Origin: Cytophagales bacterium
Lineage (GTDB): Bacteria; Bacteroidota; Bacteroidia; Cytophagales; Cyclobacteriaceae
NCBI GenBank assembly: GCA_003541895.1
Contig: DPLR01000150.1
Location: 1 to 5,353 of the forward strand
Reading direction: 5' to 3'
Length of the DNA stretch: 5,353 bases
In this document: positions 1 through 5,353 of the stretch, one piece after another
Position numbering within the stretch: position 1 is the first letter of the stretch
Layout: the number at the start of each line of letters is the position of its first letter
Position numbers and translations under genes: made by a program
The notes under the pieces: model-generated
Databases searched by the model: none
What the model was told of the DNA's origin: nothing
What the model saw: only the letters and a program-made list of their open reading frames with translations

Positions 1-517
1 CAATGTGTGCATGAGAATGCTTTTGGTTTTCTACGGCTTTGCTTTCTGCCGAATTAACCACCAAAATATCTTTAAAATTAAGTTGGTCAATTTGTTCGGC
101 AATGATGAATGTTTCAACTAGTTTATATTCATCTTGACCAATGTTAAAAACAGTGGAAACGGTATTGATAATTTCAATACGCTGTGGTGTAAAGTTCTTA
201 TCCGAACCAATAAGTTCAAGCAGTTTTGTAAGTACAACTACTTTTTGTTTTTGAGTAAGTGTCTTGTTGATCTTTTTACAGATACCAAGAGTCTTAACCG
301 AATCTTTAACGGAAGTTAGTCTGTTTTTTTCTTCGTCTTGTTTGCCATATCCCGAAATCTCATCATAGAGTGCAACGTACTCCTTGATGGTATCCTGGTC
401 AAGTTCTTGCTGAAAGAAATTGATTACAAACTGACGTTCATTTTCGGTTACTCCGCCATCTTGTTTAGTGATGATAGCAAATAACTGCGTGAGCGCTTTA
501 AGGATTTCCTCACTCAT
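1..517 (-). CDS. TerB-like N-terminal domain of a larger protein (partial, 3' end outside window)
   Basis: An open frame of 172 codons runs without a stop from an ATG at 517 to the left edge, so only the N-terminus is present. It begins MSEEILKALTQLFAII. The segment KQDGGVTENERQFVINFF (about residues 18-35) resembles the acidic first helices of TerB/tellurite-resistance-like domains, and a second helical unit with GSDKNFTPQRIEIINTV follows at about 104-120. I see no signal peptide or membrane segment in this part. The start lies 66 bp after the siaC-like stop and has no Shine-Dalgarno sequence, only an A-rich GTGTAAAAG before the ATG, as is usual in Bacteroidota. From memory, Bacteroidota proteins with this type of N-terminus often continue into FHA and ABC-transporter ATPase plus membrane domains, but none of that is visible, so it is only a guess. 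The reality of the gene is well supported (long open frame, same strand, protein-like composition); the TerB assignment is moderate. It is the nearest candidate for an output of the upstream signalling module. Confidence 0.8.
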   Translation of the reverse strand, partial: MSEEILKALTQLFAIITKQDGGVTENERQFVINFFQQELDQDTIKEYVALYDEISGYGKQDEEKNRLTSVKDSVKTLGICKKINKTLTQKQKVVVLTKLLELIGSDKNFTPQRIEIINTVSTVFNIGQDEYKLVETFIIAEQIDQLNFKDILVVNSAESKAVENQKHSHAHI

Positions 518-535
518 CTTTTACACAATTCAAAC

Positions 536-568
536 TTCAAGATTAAAATTGGTGAGAACAATCTTGAA
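536..568. repeat. Perfect 9-bp inverted repeat in the siaC/TerB-like spacer
   Basis: The arms TTCAAGATT (536-544) and AATCTTGAA (560-568) are exact reverse complements separated by 15 bases. In the leftward transcript they could form an AU-rich stem-loop ending 18 nt before the ATG at 517. No U-tract follows on the minus strand (GTTTGAATTG comes next), so it is not a canonical intrinsic terminator of the operon. It could be a weak attenuating or processing hairpin, a protein-binding palindrome, or chance in AT-rich sequence. The symmetry is seen directly; any function is inferred. Confidence 0.4.
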
Positions 569-583
569 TTTTACTTCGCTTGA

Positions 584-946
584 TTAATAGGTTTTAAATT
601 CAAATGGAATCTCCACAAGTTCGGAAAACTCCTGTCCTGCCTCTTCCATGTCTTCATCATCATCATGAAAATACCAAAGAATCTTCATGCCTTTGATTTC
701 TTCGAGGGCCGACAGCACATCTAAGATCAACTTAGAAGAGGCTGTATTGAAATATTCCAATTTGAAAACAAATTCAGTTGCCGGATTGGCATCTTTTGCG
801 TAGGCATTGATCCATTCAATTACCGGTCTGTAAAATTCGGCCGAGTCTTCGGGTAAAGAACGACCGCTGATTTCAAAAATGCCATTCTTTTTATCGAGGA
901 TGATTGTAGGTGTGTCTTCGGTGCCTTTAAGGTTGAGGATTTCCAT
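584..946 (-). CDS. siaC: SiaC-family regulatory phosphoprotein (DUF1987)
   Basis: A complete 120-residue protein, the usual size for the SiaC/DUF1987 family. Family hallmarks visible are TPTIILDKKNGIFEISGRSLPED (roughly residues 12-34, a beta strand pair followed by the GRSxPE motif), FYRPVIEWINAY (39-50), the central strand FKLEYFNTASSKLILDVL (61-78), and an acidic HDDDEDMEEAGQEF segment (94-107) near the C-terminus. The fold is expected to resemble anti-sigma-factor antagonists (STAS-like). In Pseudomonas aeruginosa SiaC is phosphorylated on Thr68 by SiaB and dephosphorylated by SiaA, and unphosphorylated SiaC activates the diguanylate cyclase SiaD. Here residue 68, in YFNTASSK, is also threonine, followed by Ser70 and Ser71. 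The gene lies 25 bp downstream of the siaB-like gene, and the start has no Shine-Dalgarno sequence. It is likely cytoplasmic. The family assignment is strong; its binding partner in this organism is unknown, since no GGDEF protein is encoded here. Confidence 0.9.
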   Translation of the reverse strand: MEILNLKGTEDTPTIILDKKNGIFEISGRSLPEDSAEFYRPVIEWINAYAKDANPATEFVFKLEYFNTASSKLILDVLSALEEIKGMKILWYFHDDDEDMEEAGQEFSELVEIPFEFKTY

Positions 947-971
947 GATTAATTCGGTTTAATATTTCTAA

Positions 972-1526
972 TTATTCTTTTTCGCGGGAGATATTCACTT
1001 TTAAGCAAAAAAAGTCGTGTGTGCCATCCATCGTGGCAAAAGTGAATTCAAGTTTTTCGCCCGACTTGCGTGCCATGTCCACGAAGCCCAAACCTGCTCC
1101 GCCTTTTTCTGAGATCTGCGTGTTTTTGATAATGTCCTTGTACATCTCTTTCAACCCTTCTTTGTCTTTGCTGTTGAGGTCATTCAGGTTTTCGGTAAGC
1201 ATAGCCACCTTATCTTTGAGAATAGGATTGCCCGTCATTACACAATAACGCGTATCATCTTTGCTGATGAGAAAGATGGCGCTTTTGCTAATGAGCGAAC
1301 CTGCCTGAAGTCCTTGCTCGCTGCTATGTTTTACAATATTCTGCAGCGCCTCGACCATGACATTAAACACTTTGCGTTTAATGCCCGAATCTTCACCCGA
1401 TGAATCCAGATTGCGTTCGGCCATCGAAAGAATCGATTTTGTTGTTTCCTGTGTGAAGTCGCCTTCATAAACCAGGATAAGTTTCTGCGCCATCATGGTG
1501 CGGTGCAGGTCATAGATAAAATTCAT
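972..1526 (-). CDS. siaB: SiaB-family protein kinase (DUF6272, GHKL-like)
   Basis: A complete 184-residue cytoplasmic protein with a GHKL-type ATP-binding fold, matching the SiaB/DUF6272 family in size and layout. It opens MNFIYDLHRTMMAQKLILVY and then EGDFTQETTKSIL (21-33). The N-box helix is VMVEALQNIVKHS (about 56-68), with Glu59 and Asn63 in the positions expected to bind Mg-ATP. A glycine-rich G2-like box, SEKGGAGLGFVDMARKSG, lies at about 139-156. The segment between them reads CVMTGNPI (95-102), where classical GHKL kinases carry DxGxG; the acidic residue is missing, which I believe is usual in SiaB relatives. By homology it phosphorylates the SiaC-like product of the next gene, opposing the phosphatase encoded upstream. 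It follows the phosphatase gene by 31 bp with no visible promoter. The first ATG is preferred over the internal ATGs at codons 11 and 12 because the N-terminal LHRTM segment is family-like. RsbW/anti-sigma kinases are the nearest alternative, but the sequence wording favours SiaB. Confidence 0.88.
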   Translation of the reverse strand: MNFIYDLHRTMMAQKLILVYEGDFTQETTKSILSMAERNLDSSGEDSGIKRKVFNVMVEALQNIVKHSSEQGLQAGSLISKSAIFLISKDDTRYCVMTGNPILKDKVAMLTENLNDLNSKDKEGLKEMYKDIIKNTQISEKGGAGLGFVDMARKSGEKLEFTFATMDGTHDFFCLKVNISREKE

Positions 1527-1557
1527 TGCAGTAGTGTTTGAAGTTCCAATTTATGCT

Positions 1558-4500
1558 TTAAAATTTAATTCCAATCAATAAAACGTCATCTGTTTGTTTA
1601 TGCTCACCCTTCCATGCTTCCCACTCCGTATCAAATACCTGCGAGGCTTCATGCATACCCTTTTTGTGCACCTGTTCAATGATTTCCCTCGTCTTCTTGG
1701 GCCCGAATTTACGAACTTCTGGTCCGCCAAACTGATCCGGGAATCCATCTGAACTAAAGTAGAATGAATCTCCTTTATCCAAGGAAAGTTTTGTGGTAGT
1801 GAAGTTAGTCTGGTTCTTATAAATTCCTCCGCCTATTGGAAATTTATTTCCTTTCACTTCATCCATAACACCGCCTTTCATAAACCATAGCGGACGGTGC
1901 GCACCAGCATATTCAACCACCCTTGTTTCAGTATTAATTCTGCAAAGGGCTATGTCCATTCCGTCTTTTGTTGCAGAGTCATCTTGGTCTTGCCGTAGGG
2001 TTTGGGTCACGCCTTCGTCTAATAGATCGAGGATTTTGCCCGGCTCGGTAATTTTACGGCTTCGTACAATATCATTCAATAAGAAATAACCAATCAACGA
2101 AAGCAAGGCGCCTGGTACTCCGTGACCTGTACAATCTACAGCCGCGATGAAGATGTCGTTCTTGATTTGAACAAACCAAGGGAAATCACCGCTTACAACA
2201 TCGCGTGGTTTATAGAGAATGAAAGAATCAGGTAATGCTTTATTAATGTGCCTTGTGTTAGGCAATATTGCATTTTGAATTCGCTTCGCGTAATTGATTG
2301 AATCGTTGATCTTTTTGTTTTTGTTCTGGATCTCTAATTCAATTTCCTTGCGCTCAGTGATATCGTGCGACACCACGAGTACAGATTCAATATTTTGTTG
2401 CTCATCAAATTCAGGAATTGCATTCACTTGCATGATGCGCTTGCCTTGATCTGTTGGGAAATCCATTTCAACGGCAACGGTGTCGTTAGATTGATTTACC
2501 TGCTCAACAATCGATAACCACTGATCTAGAATAGTTGTATTTAATTCAGCTTCCTTCACCTTCTTATTAAGGAACTGACTCGGTGACTTTCCTGTGAAAC
2601 TTTCGATGGTTGGGTTGATGTACGAAATAGCTTCTTGCTCAATACGTGTGATCAAGTCAGGTGAGTTCTCTGAGAGTGCCTGCATCTTACTGCGCATGCG
2701 CTGCTCAAGTTCTGCACGTCTGCGCTCGGTAATGTCTCGTGAATTGAGAATGTATCCGCGAATAGCAGGGTTACTCATGAAGTTGGTACCAGTTGCCTCA
2801 AGCCAAATGTAATTGCCATCCTTGGTTTGATATTCAAACTGTACTGTAACTTTCTGATCCGGATTTTCGCGAAGACTTTTAAACAAGCCCTTGGCAACTT
2901 CAAGCGTGTCAGGGTGAATTTTATCAATGTCGGGTTTGCCTTGCAGCTCTCGCTGGCCATATCCCAAAATAGTTTCTACCGATGGAGAAACATAACGAAC
3001 TGTACCGTCTTCTTCATATATGGTAATAACCTCAGAAGCATTTTCAAGCAGCAACTGCATCCGTTTTTGCGAACGGTTTACTTCTTCCACTTGCTCTTCA
3101 AGCATCGAGTTACTGCGCTTCAATTCCTCTTGGGTAGCCTGCATCTCTTCTGCATTTTGACGAAGAACTTCTTGCTTTTCTTGTAGCTCGTTACTGAGTT
3201 CTTGCGATTCGGCCAAAAGCTTACGGGTACGCTCATTTACCTTAATGGTATAGATGGTGCGCGCTAAAATCACGCTAAGTTCTTGCACGAATTTCACTTG
3301 CAATGAATCGAAATTTTTCATTGAGGCAAATTCGAGAAGCCCATATACTTCTTCATTGGTGATCAGTGGGGCGATGAGTATGCAATTGGGTTTTTGCTCA
3401 CCAAGTATTCCTGATGTGATAGATAAATAATCGTCAGGAATTTCAGTGCGTATTATAACATCTTTTTCAGCGGCTGCCTGCCCAACTAAACCCTCTGCAA
3501 AACGGAAAGTCTTCTTTAAATATTTTTTGCGACCGTAAGCGAAGCTAGCTTTAATTTCTATAAGCATTTCTTCTCTTTCGTTGCTGTTGACATCGTAAAA
3601 CACACCTTGAATCGCTCCGATTTTGCCCGCAATGAATTTCACAACATCATTCCCGAGTTCATCTAAAGTATCATGGGCGCGAAGAATCTCTGCAGCTTCC
3701 GCAACTCCGCGCACGATCCAGTTGCGTTCATTATCCTTGCGCTCATTTTCAATAAGGTCATCGCGCATGTGTATCAGCGCTTGACCTAATGTATCGTTTT
3801 CACTTACAGGTTGAAAGTGGGCATCTAATTTTCCTTCACCGACATTCTTGGCAAACTCTGCACTCTTCTTTAGGGTTTGAACCAACGAATCGACCTTTGA
3901 GGACATTTTGCCAAATTCATCGCGAGTACCAGTAGCAATATTTTCTGGGAGTACACCCTGCGAAACTAAGTCTAAGGTGCGCCCCATATCATTCAAAGGC
4001 TTAACTAAAGTGCGTGCAAGCATGAGGGCCATTCCCCAAGCAATAAAAATCATAGCCAATCCCCCCAATAAATAAATCTTGAAAAGATCGGAAACCTGAC
4101 CTCTGATTTCGGCACTATCAATTTTTGTTACGAGTCCCCAGCCAACATGTTTTATTTTTCTGAAAACATGAAGTGCTTCTTTTCCGCGATAATCAGGACC
4201 TACAAACGAAATATCTTTTTCTTCGATAGTGGTTTCGTAAATGGCATCATTGTCAACTTCAAATGGTTTGATAAAAGCCTTGGGGTCGTTTCGCAGAGGG
4301 CTAACGATAAACATCTTTTTTATTACGGGATCAACCTGCACTAAATAACTTTCTCCTGTCTCGCCAAGATTGCCTACGGTAAGCTTTTTATAGATGGGGT
4401 TCAAATCAATTTTAAAAGCGAGTACTTTGCTGCCAACCCCGACTCCTACATAAATAAAATAGCTATCGCCTGCTTTGTGAACAGCGCTCACTTGAATTGA

Positions 4501-4923
4501 GCTCGTTGCATTGGTAAAGAAATTGATATCAAGGTCAGCCAAGTTTTTTCCGTGGGTATCTGCTTCCGTTGCTTTTACAACATTTCCTTTTTTATCGGTG
4601 AGATAGACTTCTTGAAAGGAATAAATATCTTTTATTTGAGACAGCGTATTTCCCAAACTATCGGGGGTGTTTTCGATCTGAGTTTTTAGATGCTCCGCAC
4701 TTTGAAGAAACTTTATGGTGGTATTGATGTGGTCAAAGTAGGCATTGATCATTTCCGCCTGATGGTCGGCCACCGCGGTAAGGCTTGAATTGAGTTTATC
4801 TTCTTTCGCCTTTACATTGATATGATAAGTAAACCAGGCAAACGCGATTACGCCTGCCGTGGCGAGAGCAACAATCAACGCAGTGATTTTTGTACTTATC
4901 CGTAAATTCTTAAACATATTCAT
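1558..4923 (-). CDS. Membrane sensor with dCache, HAMP, GAF and two PAS domains fused to a SpoIIE/PP2C Ser/Thr phosphatase (SiaA-like role)
   Basis: An 1121-residue protein if the ATG at 4923 is used. A short basic N-terminus precedes membrane segment 1 (about 12-35). An extracytoplasmic region of about 245 residues follows, with dCache-type wording: VYLTDKKGNVVKATE (106-120), GNLGETGESYLVQVD (184-198) and VGWGLVTKID (260-269). Membrane segment 2 is at about 282-303. Next come a HAMP domain (about 304-352, with TRDEFGKM), a second HAMP-like unit (about 355-393, GEGKLDAHF then ENDTLGQAL), a GAF domain (about 405-560, with EGLVGQAA), a glutamine/glutamate-rich coiled coil (563-622), PAS 1 (about 622-735, ending SRDITERR), PAS 2 (about 742-858, ending SHDITERK), a short linker helix, and the phosphatase (about 888-1121). 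The phosphatase keeps its metal-binding acidic motifs: Asp913 in VSGDFPWF, Asp930 in VDCTGHGVPGA, Asp1059 in SSDGFPDQFGG and Asp1112/1113 in QTDDVLLIG, so it should be active. By synteny with siaB and siaC it probably dephosphorylates the SiaC-like protein, as SiaA does. Its start overlaps the upstream stop, implying coupled translation. Its substrate and ligands are inferred, not seen. Confidence 0.93.
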   Translation of the reverse strand: MNMFKNLRISTKITALIVALATAGVIAFAWFTYHINVKAKEDKLNSSLTAVADHQAEMINAYFDHINTTIKFLQSAEHLKTQIENTPDSLGNTLSQIKDIYSFQEVYLTDKKGNVVKATEADTHGKNLADLDINFFTNATSSIQVSAVHKAGDSYFIYVGVGVGSKVLAFKIDLNPIYKKLTVGNLGETGESYLVQVDPVIKKMFIVSPLRNDPKAFIKPFEVDNDAIYETTIEEKDISFVGPDYRGKEALHVFRKIKHVGWGLVTKIDSAEIRGQVSDLFKIYLLGGLAMIFIAWGMALMLARTLVKPLNDMGRTLDLVSQGVLPENIATGTRDEFGKMSSKVDSLVQTLKKSAEFAKNVGEGKLDAHFQPVSENDTLGQALIHMRDDLIENERKDNERNWIVRGVAEAAEILRAHDTLDELGNDVVKFIAGKIGAIQGVFYDVNSNEREEMLIEIKASFAYGRKKYLKKTFRFAEGLVGQAAAEKDVIIRTEIPDDYLSITSGILGEQKPNCILIAPLITNEEVYGLLEFASMKNFDSLQVKFVQELSVILARTIYTIKVNERTRKLLAESQELSNELQEKQEVLRQNAEEMQATQEELKRSNSMLEEQVEEVNRSQKRMQLLLENASEVITIYEEDGTVRYVSPSVETILGYGQRELQGKPDIDKIHPDTLEVAKGLFKSLRENPDQKVTVQFEYQTKDGNYIWLEATGTNFMSNPAIRGYILNSRDITERRRAELEQRMRSKMQALSENSPDLITRIEQEAISYINPTIESFTGKSPSQFLNKKVKEAELNTTILDQWLSIVEQVNQSNDTVAVEMDFPTDQGKRIMQVNAIPEFDEQQNIESVLVVSHDITERKEIELEIQNKNKKINDSINYAKRIQNAILPNTRHINKALPDSFILYKPRDVVSGDFPWFVQIKNDIFIAAVDCTGHGVPGALLSLIGYFLLNDIVRSRKITEPGKILDLLDEGVTQTLRQDQDDSATKDGMDIALCRINTETRVVEYAGAHRPLWFMKGGVMDEVKGNKFPIGGGIYKNQTNFTTTKLSLDKGDSFYFSSDGFPDQFGGPEVRKFGPKKTREIIEQVHKKGMHEASQVFDTEWEAWKGEHKQTDDVLLIGIKF

Positions 4924-4928
4924 CACCT
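4917..4928 (-). promoter_or_regulatory. Stop/start overlap and possible ribosome binding site of the phosphatase gene
   Basis: On the minus strand the sequence reads AGGTGATGAATATG. The TGA stop of the GAF gene (4925-4923) shares its A with an ATG (4923-4921). A GTG at 4926 and a second ATG at 4917 are in the same frame. The AGG at 4928-4926 is 8 nt before the ATG at 4917, a good Shine-Dalgarno distance, giving a protein starting MFKNLRISTK. The ATG at 4923 is annotated because of the classic overlap, but 4917 is nearly as likely. The GTG at 4926 is least likely. Confidence 0.55.
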
Positions 4929-5353
4929 AATATTGATATCTGCTAAAATGCTTACCGACTCCTGAACTTGTTGGCGTTTGGATTCAGATAGGTTACTGAA
5001 CGTTGCTATTTCAATTACGCCAACACTTTCATTTTCTTTTTTGATAGGGAAGATGAAAAGAAATTTGGGCAGAGCGCTACCTAACCCGCTTTCAATCCGG
5101 GAGGAATAGCCTTCAGGAAGTTCGTCCAAATAAGTACTCTTTCCGGAGGCTGCGACATCCCCAATTAAACCTTCCCCCCAATGGAATGAGGGGGTGCCTT
5201 CACCTTCAGCTAAAACAAGGGCAAAACTGGAAGTAAGCTCCAGCGTTTTATTTTCGTCCGATCCTTTCACTTGGTAAAGTGCACCTTGCCCCGCGTTGAG
5301 TTGATGGCACAATTCATTCAGGGCAGCTTGCAACTTTTCTTCTGTGGATCCTG
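4923..5353 (-). CDS. GAF-domain protein, C-terminal part (partial, 5' end outside window)
   Basis: The last 142 codons of a gene whose frame stays open to the right edge. A TTG codon at 5333 could be read as a start, but the codons before it (GSTEEK) continue the same amphipathic helix, LQAALNELCHQL, so the true start is probably upstream. The visible part is nearly a whole GAF domain: helix, strand GQGALYQVKG, strand LELTSSFAL, the turn FHWGEGLIGDVAASGKSTYL, then ELPEGYSSRIESGLG, strand KFLFIFPI, VGVIEIATF, and a closing helix ESKRQQVQESVSILADI. I see no membrane segment or catalytic domain in this part. GAF domains bind small ligands or mediate dimerisation, but no ligand can be named. The layout closely parallels the GAF domain inside the downstream phosphatase, and the genes overlap by one base, so it probably acts with that sensor. 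Whether the missing N-terminus holds only the start of the GAF domain or further modules cannot be told. Confidence 0.82.
   Translation of the reverse strand, partial: GSTEEKLQAALNELCHQLNAGQGALYQVKGSDENKTLELTSSFALVLAEGEGTPSFHWGEGLIGDVAASGKSTYLDELPEGYSSRIESGLGSALPKFLFIFPIKKENESVGVIEIATFSNLSESKRQQVQESVSILADINIR

Noticed and set aside
134..319. Plus-strand open frame near the left edge
   Set aside because: It is antisense to the 172-codon open frame of the TerB-like gene, which is longer, co-directional with the operon and protein-like.
536..568. Intrinsic terminator after the siaC-like gene
   Set aside because: The stem is AU-rich and no U-run follows it in the direction of transcription, so termination there is not supported.
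547..580. Possible Bacteroidota-type promoter (TAnnTTTG -7 box) in the siaC/TerB-like spacer
   Set aside because: On the minus strand TAATCTTG resembles the -7 box with one mismatch, but the nearest upstream TTG is only about 13 bases away, not the roughly 20 expected. It also overlaps the inverted repeat and is likely chance in AT-rich DNA.
652..666. Short CAT/ATC triplet run (tcatcatcatcat) as a microsatellite
   Set aside because: It encodes the acidic Asp run in the siaC-like protein (HDDDED), a plausible family feature, and is too short to call a repeat element.
1021..1248. Plus-strand open frame antisense to the siaB-like gene
   Set aside because: The opposite strand encodes recognisable kinase motifs. 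The plus-strand product is low complexity (Ser/Leu rich) with no motif or ribosome binding site.
2827..3186. Plus-strand open frame of 119 codons
   Set aside because: It lies entirely antisense to the PAS 1/coiled-coil part of the phosphatase gene. Its residues are rich in Phe, Leu and Cys, as expected from reverse-reading an acidic coiled coil, and it shows no family motif.
5331..5333. TTG at 5333 as the true start of the GAF protein
   Set aside because: The frame is open to the window edge, and the preceding codons extend the same helix. TTG starts are uncommon, and starting there would cut into the first GAF helix.

Overview
All recognisable genes in this 5.35 kb window lie on the minus strand and read leftwards from position 5353 towards 1. 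The window looks chromosomal, from a member of Bacteroidota, probably of the Cytophagales type. The evidence is moderate GC, AT-rich spacers, almost no Shine-Dalgarno sequences, and protein families and wording (SpoIIE phosphatase with VDCTGHG, DUF1987/SiaC and DUF6272/SiaB proteins) that I associate with that phylum. The taxonomic call is inference.

In transcription order the window holds: (1) the C-terminal part of a GAF-domain protein (5353-4923, 5' end outside the window); (2) a very large membrane sensor with a PP2C/SpoIIE-type Ser/Thr phosphatase at its C-terminus (4923-1558), whose start overlaps the previous stop as TGATG; (3) a SiaB-type GHKL protein kinase (1526-972); (4) a SiaC-type regulatory phosphoprotein (946-584) with a threonine at position 68, the residue phosphorylated in Pseudomonas SiaC; (5) the N-terminal 172 residues of an alpha-helical, TerB-like protein (517-1, 3' end outside the window). 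Spacers are 31, 25 and 66 bp, with no convincing promoter or terminator, so this is probably one operon transcribed from outside the right edge.

Genes 2-4 form a complete SiaA-SiaB-SiaC-like partner-switching module. The inferred cycle is that the kinase phosphorylates the small SiaC protein, the sensor-phosphatase removes the phosphate when its periplasmic, GAF and PAS inputs allow, and the SiaC phosphorylation state controls a target. In Pseudomonas that target is the diguanylate cyclase SiaD. No GGDEF gene is visible here, and the SiaC gene is instead followed by the TerB-like gene, so the output of this module is the open question. The only intergenic structure found is a perfect 9-bp inverted repeat between the siaC-like gene and the TerB-like gene. 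Coding density is very high, and no mobile element, RNA gene or CRISPR array was seen.
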